60,484 nt of DNA, taken from positions 1 through 60,484 of IMG/VR virus record IMGVR_UViG_3300032213_001151. One strand, given 5' to 3'. Shown one piece after another: positions 6,584 through 15,608 of this stretch. Each line of letters starts with the position of its first letter. The first letter of the stretch is position 1. A program made the position numbers and the translations under genes. The stretch comes from a virus. The notes under the pieces are model-generated. The model was not told where the DNA came from and searched no databases. It saw only the letters and a list, made by a program, of their open reading frames with translations.

Positions 6584-6742
6584 ATGACAGGATTGCTTAT
6601 TTCTATAGGTAACCTTATCGGAGGTAGCATTATGGGGGGTGGTACTCCACCACCTGTTGTTACTTATTTCTTGCTTTGGAAGACACCAACCGATAGAATG
6701 TTGATTAGTGCATCAGGTTCAGACAAACTCGTTTGGAGATAA
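6584..6742 (+). CDS. Small tail-region protein
   Basis: 52 residues. Seen: LLISIGNLIGGSIMGGG, then YFLLWKTPTDRMLISASGSD and a terminal KLVWR. The repeating L-L-x-x-S/T short strands resemble small beta proteins found beside fibre genes. It starts one base after the previous stop and ends 12 bases before the fibre gene. Confidence 0.65.
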   Translation: MTGLLISIGNLIGGSIMGGGTPPPVVTYFLLWKTPTDRMLISASGSDKLVWR

Positions 6743-6754
6743 AAATAAAAAAGA

Positions 6755-8428
6755 ATGGCAGATTTAACCATATTTCAACTCACGCAAATCCTTCCCGGTG
6801 CTGTAGACAGTGCTGCTGATTTAATTCCATTGTGGGATAATAGTGCGACTGAGACAAAGAAAATCACAATAGATGATTTAAAGACAGTCATAGGATTGCC
6901 TTCGCTAACAAGTGGACAGGTATGGGTAGGCTCTGCAACAAATGTAGCCACTGCACGTACTTTAACATTGAGTGCAACGGGTGGTGCATTTGCATTATCC
7001 AATACAGGTGTATTTACATTCCCTGATGCTAATGGTACAACACGTGGTTTGTTGACAGCAACAGATTGGACTACGTTCAATGGAAAGCAAAGTGCTATAA
7101 CATTAACAACAACAGGTACAAGTGGTGCTGCTACCTTTGTAGGTAATATACTAAATATTCCAAACTATGCAGGTGGAGCTACGAATTGGTCTGAGACATT
7201 TGCTTCAGGCACACAGGCTTCATCACAATGGACACCGAACAATGCAGCAGCTAACGTAAATGCTGTCATAACTCCAAAGGGAACAGGTGCTTTAGTGACT
7301 GACTTTCCTGATGGGACGGCTACAGGTGGTAATGCTCGTGGTGCATATGCAGTTGACCTACAGCATCAAAGAAGTGCTGCTACACAAATTGCATCAGCAG
7401 CTAACAGTGCTATACTTAGTGGATTGAATAACTCTTCACTATCAGCAAGAAGTGTAGTAGTTGGTGGTAGCACAAATACCATAATCGCAGGAGATAGTTC
7501 TGTTATTGTGGGTGGTGTATCTAATACTGTCAACTCAGGAGCAACAGGTCTATCATTCATTGGTGGTGGTACATTAAACTCAATGACAGGAACATATGGG
7601 TTTATTGGTGGTGGTGATTCAAATACTAACGCAGGAGTATATAATGCTATTGGTGGTGGTCAGCAAAACAGCATTATTGCAATTCAATGGGGCTTTATTG
7701 GCGGTGGATTCTCAAACACCATAACAGGTAATGGCAATATAGTTGTTGGTGGTTATGATAATACCGGTAATGGAACATATAGTTTTGTAGGTGGTGGTGA
7801 ACAAAATAGTATATCATCAGGGTCATATGCAGTTTTAGTTGGTGGTCAAACTAACTTGGTAAGTGCGAATTGGGGATTCCTTGGTGGAGGTTTATCAAAC
7901 CAACTGAATGAACAATTCACATCTATTGCAGGTGGTAGACAGGCAAATGCTTACCTATATGGTATGCAGGCATATTCAGCAGGTCAGTTCTCTGCACTTG
8001 CTGATGCACAGATGGCTACACTTCAAATGAGAGCAGCTATAACAGGTACAGCTATTGCTGACCTATGGCTTGATGGCTCAAGTGTAAGACCAATTCTTGC
8101 AGGAACGAATACATTATGGGCTGCAAGAGTTCAGCTTGTTGCTGTATGTACAGCAGCAGGTAATGGTACTACTGCTGTTGGTGCTATGTATGCTGCTGAA
8201 AGACAGCTTGCTATCAAGAGATTGAATACTACTACATCATTGGTTGGTGCTGTTGGTACAATTGGTGCTAACTTATCTGATACATCAATGAGTACTGCTG
8301 CTGTTACAATCACTGCTGATGATACAAACGAAGCTTTGAGAGTACAGTTCACTCCACCCTCAACTGCAGGAACAACAACAACATTCAGAGTCGTTGCTAC
8401 GATTCAATTAACACAAGTTAAATACTAA
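6755..8428 (+). CDS. Tail fibre/spike with YadA-like head repeats
   Basis: 557 residues. The N-terminus (LIPLWDNSATETKKITIDDL) is a likely virion-attachment domain shared with the second fibre at 11029. Residues about 210-400 contain many repeats of the form GGGxxNxI...G-x-Y-x-F-I/V/A-GGG-x-x-N, the left-handed parallel beta-roll pattern of YadA/Hia-type trimeric adhesins. The C-terminal part is beta-rich and ends TTFRVVATIQLTQVKY. Likely a trimeric host-recognition protein on the virion surface. Confidence 0.85.
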   Translation: MADLTIFQLTQILPGAVDSAADLIPLWDNSATETKKITIDDLKTVIGLPSLTSGQVWVGSATNVATARTLTLSATGGAFALSNTGVFTFPDANGTTRGLLTATDWTTFNGKQSAITLTTTGTSGAATFVGNILNIPNYAGGATNWSETFASGTQASSQWTPNNAAANVNAVITPKGTGALVTDFPDGTATGGNARGAYAVDLQHQRSAATQIASAANSAILSGLNNSSLSARSVVVGGSTNTIIAGDSSVIVGGVSNTVNSGATGLSFIGGGTLNSMTGTYGFIGGGDSNTNAGVYNAIGGGQQNSIIAIQWGFIGGGFSNTITGNGNIVVGGYDNTGNGTYSFVGGGEQNSISSGSYAVLVGGQTNLVSANWGFLGGGLSNQLNEQFTSIAGGRQANAYLYGMQAYSAGQFSALADAQMATLQMRAAITGTAIADLWLDGSSVRPILAGTNTLWAARVQLVAVCTAAGNGTTAVGAMYAAERQLAIKRLNTTTSLVGAVGTIGANLSDTSMSTAAVTITADDTNEALRVQFTPPSTAGTTTTFRVVATIQLTQVKY

Positions 8429-8432
8429 GAAA

Positions 8433-8741
8433 ATGGCTATACAAATTAATGCAACTATAGAAACCGCTGAAGGTTTTAGCATTCAACCATTCTGCTATCT
8501 GTTGATTCAGATTTACTCACCCAATGATTCAAAGTCTGTGCTTCAGTACTATAAGTCTGAGCAAGACTATATTGATGGTAAGTCATCAATCAATCTTCCA
8601 ACACTACCATCTTTGGTAAACTTGGGGTTGACGGGTTCTGAGTTTTGGGGTCCTGATTTAGCAACACTAATTCACAACAAATGCATAACTGCTATTGAAG
8701 AAGTAACAGGTGCAGACACTTGTGACATAGCTACTCTTTAA
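8433..8741 (+). CDS. Hypothetical protein next to tail fibre
   Basis: 102 residues. Acidic/neutral, with INATIETAEGFSIQPFCYLL at the N-terminus and a C-terminal EEVTGADTCDIATL. No family recognised. Its position just after the fibre suggests a fibre-associated or chaperone role (inference). Confidence 0.7.
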   Translation: MAIQINATIETAEGFSIQPFCYLLIQIYSPNDSKSVLQYYKSEQDYIDGKSSINLPTLPSLVNLGLTGSEFWGPDLATLIHNKCITAIEEVTGADTCDIATL

Positions 8742-8745
8742 TGAG

Positions 8746-9051
8746 ATGAAAGATTTTCTAATTAGCATAGGTTTAAACGTAGGATTGGCAGTAAGCGGAT
8801 TCTTTGGCTCCCTACTTCTTGTAGGCAAGCAAAAGAACCACAGCTTGCGTGAGCAGATATTCTCCGTGATTGGTGGTACGATGAGTGCTAACTATCTCAC
8901 TCCTGTTGTTGTCAATATTATTGGCGTAAAGGAAGAGTCTCTGAGATATGGGTTTGCTTTCGTCATAGGCTTTGGAGGACTGAAGATAGTTGAGGTGCTT
9001 TATGAAAAGTATATCTCTAAATTAAAATCAGGAAAAAATGGTAATCCTTAA
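8746..9051 (+). CDS. Putative holin
   Basis: 101 residues with about three hydrophobic segments (roughly 5-27, 38-62 and 68-88) and a basic C-terminal tail (KYISKLKSGKNGNP). Holins form inner-membrane pores that release the endolysin. It sits in the lysis block, followed by a second membrane protein, a basic protein and the amidase. Confidence 0.6.
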   Translation: MKDFLISIGLNVGLAVSGFFGSLLLVGKQKNHSLREQIFSVIGGTMSANYLTPVVVNIIGVKEESLRYGFAFVIGFGGLKIVEVLYEKYISKLKSGKNGNP

Positions 9052-9328
9052 TCTGATAGCCAATATCATACTGACATTGTCCGGTATGATTTTTCTTCTG
9101 CAGTTGTATGGAAGAGAATCTTCAGTAGTACATAGTTGGAGTTTGATTTCACATTGGAGTCTAAAGGGTGGATTGGCTGCTTTTGTTGCAGGTTCTCTAT
9201 TGAATGTGCTCACACTTTCACATCCATCATTTACTCAGGTGCTTTCTAATCTTGGGCTTGCTGCTATCTTCTCATGGGCAGTAATGTTCCACCATAAGAT
9301 ATTCTCAAGTCATGGCAAAGAAGAGTAA
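9038..9328 (+). CDS. Small membrane protein, holin- or antiholin-like
   Basis: 96 residues with three hydrophobic stretches (about 3-23, 43-62 and 68-85) and a short charged C-terminus. It overlaps the putative holin by 14 bases and the next gene by 17. Two adjacent small membrane proteins before an endolysin fit a holin/antiholin pair; which is which cannot be told. Confidence 0.6.
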   Translation: MVILNLIANIILTLSGMIFLLQLYGRESSVVHSWSLISHWSLKGGLAAFVAGSLLNVLTLSHPSFTQVLSNLGLAAIFSWAVMFHHKIFSSHGKEE

Positions 9329-9458
9329 AGTATCTGAGATTAATTCTTTCAAGGCAAAGCCTAAAAAGACTCGTAAAGGCGTTCACGCAAAAACAAAAAC
9401 AAGTAAAACAAAAGGTAGTGACAACTACAAGAAACCTTATAACAAGCAAGGAAAATGA
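9312..9458 (+). CDS. Small Lys-rich protein in the lysis block
   Basis: 48 residues. Starts MAKKSKVSEINSFKAKPKK and continues with HAKTKTSKTKGSDNYKKPY then NKQGK. The AKTK-S-K...NYKK-Y...GQG/KQGK pattern recurs in short proteins of Bacteroidota phages (recalled). It overlaps the amidase start by 4 bases (ATGA). Confidence 0.7.
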   Translation: MAKKSKVSEINSFKAKPKKTRKGVHAKTKTSKTKGSDNYKKPYNKQGK

Positions 9459-10183
9459 ACATTAAACAAGTAAGCTTCGGTGCTGCTCACTATTTCAATC
9501 AAGAGAAACCGAAAAGACAAATCTATTTGCACCACACTGCAGGTAATGACAATGCAGCGGGTGTGTTTAAATATTGGGAACAGACAACTGACCGTGTTGC
9601 AACCTGTGTTGTGATAGGCTCTAACGGAGAAATCGTTCAGGGATTCCCATCAAACAAGTGGGCTTATCACTTGGGTCTAAGTGTAAAGACCTTCAATGCT
9701 CATGGTTTGAAGTATCAGCCTTTGGACGAGATGTCAATCGGTATTGAGCTTTGCAGTTGGGGAGCTTTGACTGAAGTTGTTGATGGCGATGATGTGAAGT
9801 ATCTGAACTACGTAGGGCGTGAGGTTCCGTTGGACCAAGTAATAAAGTTAGATACCCCATACAAGGGCTATCAGTTTTGGCATAGCTACACTGATGCTCA
9901 GATTGAAGCAGTAAAAGAACTACTACTACTTTGGAATGACAAATATCAAATCCCCTTGGAATATAACGATGACATATGGTCAGTATGCTCTCGTGCCCTA
10001 TCTGCACAGCCCGGTGTGTACACTCACAATTCCGTTAGGAAAGACAAGACTGATGTATATCCTCATCCCAAATTGATTGAGATGTTGAAGTCATTGACTG
10101 CAAAGGAGCCTATTGTAGTTGGAGAGAAGAAGTCTCCTGCAAAGGAAACAAAGCCTAAGAGCAGTGAGAAAGCCAAAAAATAG
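9455..10183 (+). CDS. N-acetylmuramoyl-L-alanine amidase (endolysin, amidase_2 type)
   Basis: 242 residues. Cleaves the amide between MurNAc and L-Ala of peptidoglycan at the end of infection. Seen: YLHHTAG (24-30, first zinc His), a region with VVIGSNGEIVQGFP and WAYHLG (69-74), MSIGIELCSWG near 100, and HSYTDAQ near 148, fitting the PGRP/amidase_2 zinc fold. The C-terminal 30 residues are Lys/Pro-rich and may bind the wall. No signal peptide, so export would need the neighbouring holin. Confidence 0.9.
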   Translation: MNIKQVSFGAAHYFNQEKPKRQIYLHHTAGNDNAAGVFKYWEQTTDRVATCVVIGSNGEIVQGFPSNKWAYHLGLSVKTFNAHGLKYQPLDEMSIGIELCSWGALTEVVDGDDVKYLNYVGREVPLDQVIKLDTPYKGYQFWHSYTDAQIEAVKELLLLWNDKYQIPLEYNDDIWSVCSRALSAQPGVYTHNSVRKDKTDVYPHPKLIEMLKSLTAKEPIVVGEKKSPAKETKPKSSEKAKK

Positions 10184-10736
10184 ATTACTGTTTTTTCTCA
10201 TCGGTTCGATTGCAACATGGTTCCTACTAAGGCAGTGTTCATCTCCTGTCCCCCCAACAGTTAAGTATGTTACGGGGGACTTGGTCCCATATGCTGTATT
10301 CAAAGGGGTCCCTACTCCTTATGCAGTTTATCGTACAGACACAATACCACCATATGATACTGTTTGGCAGGCAGGTGATACGCAGTATGTCTTAATGCCT
10401 ATTGATACTATGGCTATTTTGAGAGACTACTACTCTAAGGTAAAGTATATTGATACGGTGAAGAATGACAGCAGCGCATTGATTGTGCTTAACGAGACCA
10501 TCTTCAAGAATAGAATATCAAACCGAGAGGTTATCTTTCAGAACAGAGTACGAACTGCAATCATAGAAGAACGAACTAAAGCTGTGGTGTTGGGGATAGG
10601 TGGAACAGTCAATGGATTGGATGCATCGATAGGGTATAGGCAGGATAGAAACGTATTCAACCTGACCTATTCAAGTCTTGGATTCGGTGTCAGATACCAA
10701 CGAGAGATAGGTTGGAATAAATCATCAGAAAAATAA
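10164..10736 (+). CDS. Membrane-anchored periplasmic protein, spanin-like
   Basis: 190 residues from GTG at 10164 (TTG at 10119 would add 15). It overlaps the amidase by 20 bases. Seen: one N-terminal membrane anchor (LLFFLIGSIATWFLL) ending in a Cys, then a Pro/Thr/Tyr-rich periplasmic segment with DTIPPYDTVWQ and a predicted coiled region, and a beta-rich C-terminus. Position after holin and endolysin fits an inner-membrane spanin, but the beta-rich end is unusual, so this is tentative. Confidence 0.55.
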   Translation: MRKPKNRLLFFLIGSIATWFLLRQCSSPVPPTVKYVTGDLVPYAVFKGVPTPYAVYRTDTIPPYDTVWQAGDTQYVLMPIDTMAILRDYYSKVKYIDTVKNDSSALIVLNETIFKNRISNREVIFQNRVRTAIIEERTKAVVLGIGGTVNGLDASIGYRQDRNVFNLTYSSLGFGVRYQREIGWNKSSEK

Positions 10737-10737
10737 T

Positions 10738-10745
10738 TACCTTTG
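10738..10745 (+). promoter_or_regulatory. -7 box after the lysis block
   Basis: TACCTTTG 24 bases before the ATG at 10770. TTG at 10712-10714 is 23 bases upstream, longer than the usual 19-21. Confidence 0.4.
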
Positions 10746-10769
10746 TAACACACATAATAATTAAATTCA

Positions 10770-11036
10770 ATGAAAACAGTAGAAATGTTTCCGGGAGGAA
10801 AAGAGTTTTTGGAACAAGAAGAGTTGACTAAGACTCAAGAAATGCACAATGAGTTCAACAAGTTGAAGGCTCATCTTGCTGATGTATCTTTACAGAAGCA
10901 CGGTATCCTGAAGCAGATTGATATGTTGCGTGACAGTTTTGCTGCATACGAGAACGGTCTAATATCCAAGTATGGTGTTGATGCTATCATCAATGTCCAA
11001 ACAGGAGAGATAACAAGAAAACAAAAAGATGGCTAA
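10770..11036 (+). CDS. Small coiled-coil protein
   Basis: 88 residues, mostly helical with heptad-like Leu spacing (FNKLKAHLADVSLQKHGILK). The C-terminus VDAIINVQTGEITRKQKDG looks like a short beta hairpin seen in small phage proteins. It overlaps the second fibre gene by 8 bases. Function unknown. Confidence 0.75.
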   Translation: MKTVEMFPGGKEFLEQEELTKTQEMHNEFNKLKAHLADVSLQKHGILKQIDMLRDSFAAYENGLISKYGVDAIINVQTGEITRKQKDG

Positions 11037-11838
11037 GATTAGTACATACCCAAATGATACAAATGTCACCCTAAGCGATAGGCTGATTGGTACTGACAAC
11101 GAGAATAATAATGAGACCAAGAATTTTACCATTGGTTCATTATTGAGTCTTGCTAATGACCCAACTGTATTAACAGGTTTTGTTCCATATACAGGAGCTG
11201 ATGACAATGTTGACTTAGGTTCTAATACTCTTGAATCAGCAGGAGTTATACTTAATGGTCCATTGACAGAACCTGTGAATGGTGATGGAGTATTGAATCA
11301 AATTTTAACATCTCAAGGACCGGGAGTTGCACCAAAATGGTTGGCTCCTGCAGCAGTTCTTGATGCATACAAAGGTTCTTTTTACGATAGTATAACTCAG
11401 ACTCTAACCGGTGGTGCAAATGTAGCAGTACCTGTTATACTTAGACAAACAGATGTTGATGCTACTAATGGCATCTCTGTTGTCACTGATGGTACAAATC
11501 TGACAAGAATTACTGTAGCTCATACAGGTGTTTATAATCTATTATTCTCAGCTCAGTTGACAAACTCAGGTGGTACAGGTCAGACAGTTGATTTTTGGTT
11601 ACGTAAAAATGGCTCAACTGCTGCTCAAAATATTGCTGATACTAATGGTAAGGTTCATTTGCAAAGTAATGCTGCTTTTCTTATGGCTGCTTGGAATTAT
11701 TTTGTAAAATTGAATGCAGGTGATTATATTCAATTAATGTGGACCGCTACGTCTACCAATATTACTATGGTGTCAGAAGTTGCAAATGGAGTTCATCCTG
11801 CTACACCAAGTATTATTGTCACATTAAATAAAGTTTAA
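11029..11838 (+). CDS. Second tail fibre with C1q/TNF-like jelly-roll C-terminus
   Basis: 269 residues. N-terminus IGTDNENNNETKNFTIGSL parallels the attachment motif of the first fibre. The middle carries GFVPYTGADDNVDLGSNTL, common in phage fibre shafts. Residues about 125-269 (YNLLFSAQLTN, FWLRKNGS, YIQLMWTATSTNIT) match a C1q/TNF-type trimer fold used for receptor binding. Likely a host-binding fibre. Confidence 0.8.
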   Translation: MAKISTYPNDTNVTLSDRLIGTDNENNNETKNFTIGSLLSLANDPTVLTGFVPYTGADDNVDLGSNTLESAGVILNGPLTEPVNGDGVLNQILTSQGPGVAPKWLAPAAVLDAYKGSFYDSITQTLTGGANVAVPVILRQTDVDATNGISVVTDGTNLTRITVAHTGVYNLLFSAQLTNSGGTGQTVDFWLRKNGSTAAQNIADTNGKVHLQSNAAFLMAAWNYFVKLNAGDYIQLMWTATSTNITMVSEVANGVHPATPSIIVTLNKV

Positions 11839-12065
11839 TGGATATTAGAAAGATTTCTGTTGGTCCCGACTACAAGAATGGGGCAATGCATTATATAGTT
11901 GGACAGAAGGTTCTTAACGAAACTCAAGAGATACATCTTATCAAGTACGATGATGTAAAAAAGTCTATCAAGATTTATATCATCAACGAAAAGGATGAGG
12001 TTGTTCTTTGGAAAGAGTTCAATGATACTGTTCCAATCTCTATTGAGTACAATATCAATATCTAA
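11838..12065 (+). CDS. Small conserved hypothetical protein
   Basis: 75 residues, alternating beta strands, with VGPDYKNGAMHYIVGQ and ending ISIEYNINI. It shares one base with both neighbours, so it is probably translated with the fibre and the GroES-like protein. No known domain. Confidence 0.75.
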   Translation: MDIRKISVGPDYKNGAMHYIVGQKVLNETQEIHLIKYDDVKKSIKIYIINEKDEVVLWKEFNDTVPISIEYNINI

Positions 12066-12628
12066 TGCAGTCTCCGTTCTACTTTATAGCAAGACCAATT
12101 GACGGCAAGAGATACGACAACACCAAGAAGATAGAAGGTATTGACATCATATTCAATACATCTGAAGAAGACCATCGTTTCTCGAACCGAAAAGCAGAGG
12201 TAATTGAATTGCCATTAGGGTATAGTGGTCCCATTGAAAAGGGAGATACTCTTCTTGTGCATCACAATACATTCAAGTTTTACAACGACATTAAGGGCAG
12301 GCGCAAGAGTGGTAAGAGCTTCTTCAAGGAAGACTTATTCTTTATTGAGGCTGACCAATTCTTTTTGTACAACAAGGGTGGTAATTGGAATGCATATGAT
12401 AGGTACTGCTTTGTGAAGCCTATCCCACCTGAAGAGTCATACGTAAAGAAGCCAACTACTCATGAGCCACTCATGGGGATTATGGTGTATCCAAATGAAA
12501 CGCTATTGTCGTATGGAGTAAACCCCGGAGACAAAGTGTGCTTTCAGCCTGAAAGCGAATATGAGTTTTATGTCGATGGAGAAAAGCTCTATCGTATGTT
12601 CGACCACCAAATAACAATCAAATTATGA
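12065..12628 (+). CDS. Tandem GroES-like beta-barrel protein (tentative)
   Basis: 187 residues. Two halves each look like a Cpn10 barrel. Residues 1-105 hold a mobile-loop-like stretch and IEKGDTLLVHH; residues 110-187 hold EPLMGIMVYPN, GVNPGDKVCF and a final YVDGEKLYRMFDHQITIKL that parallels the GroES ending (VGD-V, I-idgee-, -dI-). Its place between fibre genes and the terminase suggests a folding helper for fibres or capsid, distinct from the GroES at 4015. The fold call is by motif spacing only. Confidence 0.5.
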   Translation: MQSPFYFIARPIDGKRYDNTKKIEGIDIIFNTSEEDHRFSNRKAEVIELPLGYSGPIEKGDTLLVHHNTFKFYNDIKGRRKSGKSFFKEDLFFIEADQFFLYNKGGNWNAYDRYCFVKPIPPEESYVKKPTTHEPLMGIMVYPNETLLSYGVNPGDKVCFQPESEYEFYVDGEKLYRMFDHQITIKL

Positions 12629-13122
12629 ATCTAATCGTATTGGACAATGTGTTGATAGACCCTTCAGGGTATGTGCGTGATGCATTGTCTTATGGCTTTG
12701 AAGAGGTCTTTGATTCTGACAAAGTATTCAAAGGCATACAGCCAAGGAGTGATGATGAGTTTCAGCACTTCATTGAAAACTACTTATCGTTTAAGTACGA
12801 GACAGTTTACAACTTCATCAGGCAGTCTCCTGAGAAACAGGACGAGCCAAACTTTGTGCACACTGATGAGAACATGGGCGACTTGCTTGCGCTATTGTAT
12901 CTAAATGAATCCCATCCTGATACTGACGGGACTATCATCTATGACAACGATGGTGGCAAGATGTGCTCAGTGCATATGAAATTCAATCGAGCAGTTATCT
13001 TTGGAACCCGGTTCCCACATTCTCGTGCGCTGTTTGAGAACTTTGGGAATGGTGATGACTCACGACTTGTTCAAGTGTTATTCTTAAAAGTTCGCAAAGA
13101 TGGACCCGAAGGAACTGCGTGA
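12625..13122 (+). CDS. 2-oxoglutarate/Fe(II) dioxygenase-like protein (DUF6445-like)
   Basis: 165 residues. Seen: FVHTDENMGDLLALLYLNE (about 77-95), with HTD as the H-x-D iron-binding pair, GTIIYDNDGG, then FGTRFPHSRALFENFG, with the distal His and a following Arg that could hold 2-oxoglutarate. This is the double-stranded beta-helix arrangement. Overlaps both neighbours. Phage relatives may hydroxylate proteins or nucleic acid; the substrate here is unknown. Confidence 0.6.
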   Translation: MNLIVLDNVLIDPSGYVRDALSYGFEEVFDSDKVFKGIQPRSDDEFQHFIENYLSFKYETVYNFIRQSPEKQDEPNFVHTDENMGDLLALLYLNESHPDTDGTIIYDNDGGKMCSVHMKFNRAVIFGTRFPHSRALFENFGNGDDSRLVQVLFLKVRKDGPEGTA

Positions 13123-13384
13123 GAAGATTATTGCTGCGGGATACGTGGCTGTTGAGCAACTGATAAAGGTTGCAAAGGAAGACATCATTAAAGGCGACTT
13201 AGATGAAGATATAGCTGCAGACAGATTGAAGAATGCTGCTGCAACAAAAAGGTTAGCTATCTTTGATGCTTTCGAGATTCTTACACGAATAGAAAACGAG
13301 AAGAATATTTTAGAAGGGAATGACGATGGAGATGGAAAGCCTCAACCAAAACAAGGGTTTGCAGAACGAAGGTCAAGAAAATAG
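13100..13384 (+). CDS. Possible terminase small subunit
   Basis: 94 residues, helical, acidic middle and basic tail (QPKQGFAERRSRK). It overlaps the large terminase by 65 bases in another frame, and the position immediately upstream of the large subunit is the usual one for the small subunit. No helix-turn-helix is obvious, so the assignment is from position. Confidence 0.5.
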   Translation: MDPKELREKIIAAGYVAVEQLIKVAKEDIIKGDLDEDIAADRLKNAAATKRLAIFDAFEILTRIENEKNILEGNDDGDGKPQPKQGFAERRSRK

Positions 13385-15608
13385 TCTTTACTATGTAGTT
13401 GAGGACTATATTCCTAAGAAAACAATTTCGACTAAGAACCGCAATCGTAGTTGGGTATATGGATATGACCCACAGCACGATGTTGTCGTTATATCTAAGA
13501 CAGGTCAGATTGGAGATGTTCTGAATATCAGGGGTCTTCACATAGCATTACCTGCTGCTCCGGAAAAGTGTCTTCAAAGACACACTAAAGCATCTGAGCA
13601 ATATTGGGAAAGAGAAGAACTTCCTGTTCCTTTATCCAAAATCAATTCAATCTTTCAGTGGAATGAGATGCCCAATCAGTTTAAGAATAGTTGGGTGGAC
13701 TACATTGAGGAACAGTTTGATAGAAGAGAGCAAGGGCTATGGTTCATGAACAATGGACAGCCAACATATATCACGGGAGCACACTATATGTATCTGCAGT
13801 GGTCCAAGATTGATGTAGGATACCCTGACTTCAGAGAGGCAAATAGAATACTGTACATCTTTTGGGAAGCCTGTAAAGCTGACATTCGTTCTTTCGGAAT
13901 GATATATCTTAAGATAAGGCGTTCAGGATTCTCCTTTATGTCATCATCTGAATGCGTAAACATTGCAACCCTTGCAAGAGATGCTCGCATAGGTATATTG
14001 TCTAAGACGGGAGCAGACGCTAAGAAGATGTTCACCGACAAGGTGGTCCCTATCAGTACGAACCTTCCATTCTTTTTCAAGCCTGTGCAAGATGGTATGG
14101 ATAAGCCAAAGACAGAGTTGGCATATCGTGTACCTGCTTCTAAGATTACCAAGAAGAATATGTCTGAGACATCGAATGATGAGATGGATGGCTTGGATAC
14201 CACAATCGATTGGAAGAATACAGAGGACAACTCATATGATGGTGAGAAGCTATTGTTCTTAGCACATGATGAAAGTGGGAAGTGGGTGAAGCCCGTAAAC
14301 ATCCTGAACAATTGGCGTGTTACTAAAACGTGTCTGCGTCTTGGTAGCAAGATTATTGGTAAGTGCATGATGGGTTCAACATCAAACGCATTGTCAAAGG
14401 GTGGTGACAACTTCAAGAAGATGTATGAGGACTCACGTGTATCCTCAAGAAATGCCAACGGTCAAACAAAGTCAGGTCTATACGCACTGTTCATTCCTAT
14501 GGAGTGGAACATGGAAGGCTTTATAGATAGGTATGGTATGCCTGTGCTACGTAAGCCGACTCAGCCTGTTCGTGGAGTTGACGACAATTGGATTATGAAT
14601 GGGGCTATTGACTATTGGGAAGCTGAAGTAGAATCTCTGAAGTCTGATGCAGATGCATTGAACGAATTCTATCGTCAGTTCCCAAGAACAGAGTCCCATG
14701 CTTTCAGAGATGAGAGCAAAGCTGCACTATTCAATCTAACAAAGATTTATCAGCAGATAGATTATAATGACTCGTTGATTCAAGAGCACCACATGACTCG
14801 TGGTTCTTTCCATTGGAAAGATGGGATAAAGGACTCAAAGGTTATATGGTCCCCTGACTCACGTGGCAGGTTCTTGGTGTCTTGGATACCCGGAAAGAAT
14901 TATCAAAACAGAGTTATTGACCGCAATGGAATGAAGTTTCCCGGCAATGACCACATGGGCGCATTCGGTTGTGACTCATATGACATATCAGGTGTTGTTG
15001 TTGGCAAAGGTTCCAATGGTGCATTGCATGGATTGACAGGATACCATGTTGATGAGGGACCTATAAATACTTTCTTCCTTGAATACATTGCTCGTCCACA
15101 GACTGCAGAGATATTCTTTGAAGAAGTGTTGATGGCAATAGCATTTTATGGAATGCCTATCTTGGTGGAGAACAACAAGCCAAGACTTTTGTATCATTTA
15201 AAGAATAGAGGATACAGAGGGTTCTGTCTCAATCGTCCTGACAAGCCATACACCAAGCTGTCTAAGACTGAACGTGAGCTTGGTGGTATACCAAACTCAT
15301 CAGAAGATGTTAAGCAGGCACACGCAGCAGCGATTGAGTCTTACATTGAGAAGCATATCGGTCTTGACTTAGAAGGAAAGTATAGGGACCCTGAAGAGAT
15401 GGGCACTATGCCATTCGTGCGCACATTGGAAGATTGGGCTAAATTTGACATAAACAATCGTACAATGTTTGACGCATCTATCAGTTCGGGGTTGGCAATT
15501 ATGGCAACTCAAAAACATCTGTATCAACCTGAGAAAACACAATCAAAAATTAGCATTAACTTTGCTACATATAACAATAAGGGGACTATAAGCCAAATCA
15601 ATAGATGA
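13320..15608 (+). CDS. terL: Terminase large subunit
   Basis: 762 residues. The packaging motor that cuts and pumps DNA. Seen: an N-terminal module with WVYGYDPQHDVVVISKTGQI typical of Bacteroidota phage terminases; a modified Walker A near 198 (KIRRSGFSF); a Walker B-like LLFLAHDESGKW near 309-320; and an RNase-H-fold nuclease with acidic residues around GCDSYDISG (about 549), GYHVDEG and VENNKPRLLYHL. Two further ATGs within 13 bases are alternative starts. Palindrome copy 4 lies inside (13568-13583), read as C-L-Q-R-H-T. Confidence 0.9.
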   Translation: MTMEMESLNQNKGLQNEGQENSLYYVVEDYIPKKTISTKNRNRSWVYGYDPQHDVVVISKTGQIGDVLNIRGLHIALPAAPEKCLQRHTKASEQYWEREELPVPLSKINSIFQWNEMPNQFKNSWVDYIEEQFDRREQGLWFMNNGQPTYITGAHYMYLQWSKIDVGYPDFREANRILYIFWEACKADIRSFGMIYLKIRRSGFSFMSSSECVNIATLARDARIGILSKTGADAKKMFTDKVVPISTNLPFFFKPVQDGMDKPKTELAYRVPASKITKKNMSETSNDEMDGLDTTIDWKNTEDNSYDGEKLLFLAHDESGKWVKPVNILNNWRVTKTCLRLGSKIIGKCMMGSTSNALSKGGDNFKKMYEDSRVSSRNANGQTKSGLYALFIPMEWNMEGFIDRYGMPVLRKPTQPVRGVDDNWIMNGAIDYWEAEVESLKSDADALNEFYRQFPRTESHAFRDESKAALFNLTKIYQQIDYNDSLIQEHHMTRGSFHWKDGIKDSKVIWSPDSRGRFLVSWIPGKNYQNRVIDRNGMKFPGNDHMGAFGCDSYDISGVVVGKGSNGALHGLTGYHVDEGPINTFFLEYIARPQTAEIFFEEVLMAIAFYGMPILVENNKPRLLYHLKNRGYRGFCLNRPDKPYTKLSKTERELGGIPNSSEDVKQAHAAAIESYIEKHIGLDLEGKYRDPEEMGTMPFVRTLEDWAKFDINNRTMFDASISSGLAIMATQKHLYQPEKTQSKISINFATYNNKGTISQINR
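13568..13583. repeat. Dispersed palindrome copy 4 (intragenic)
   Basis: GTGTCTTCAAAGACAC inside terL in a different frame (C-L-Q-R-H-T) from copy 3; no extended arms. Confidence 0.85.

Noticed and set aside
6664-6685. GGAAGACACC resembling half of the palindrome
   Set aside because: The left arm is absent; a chance match inside a small gene.
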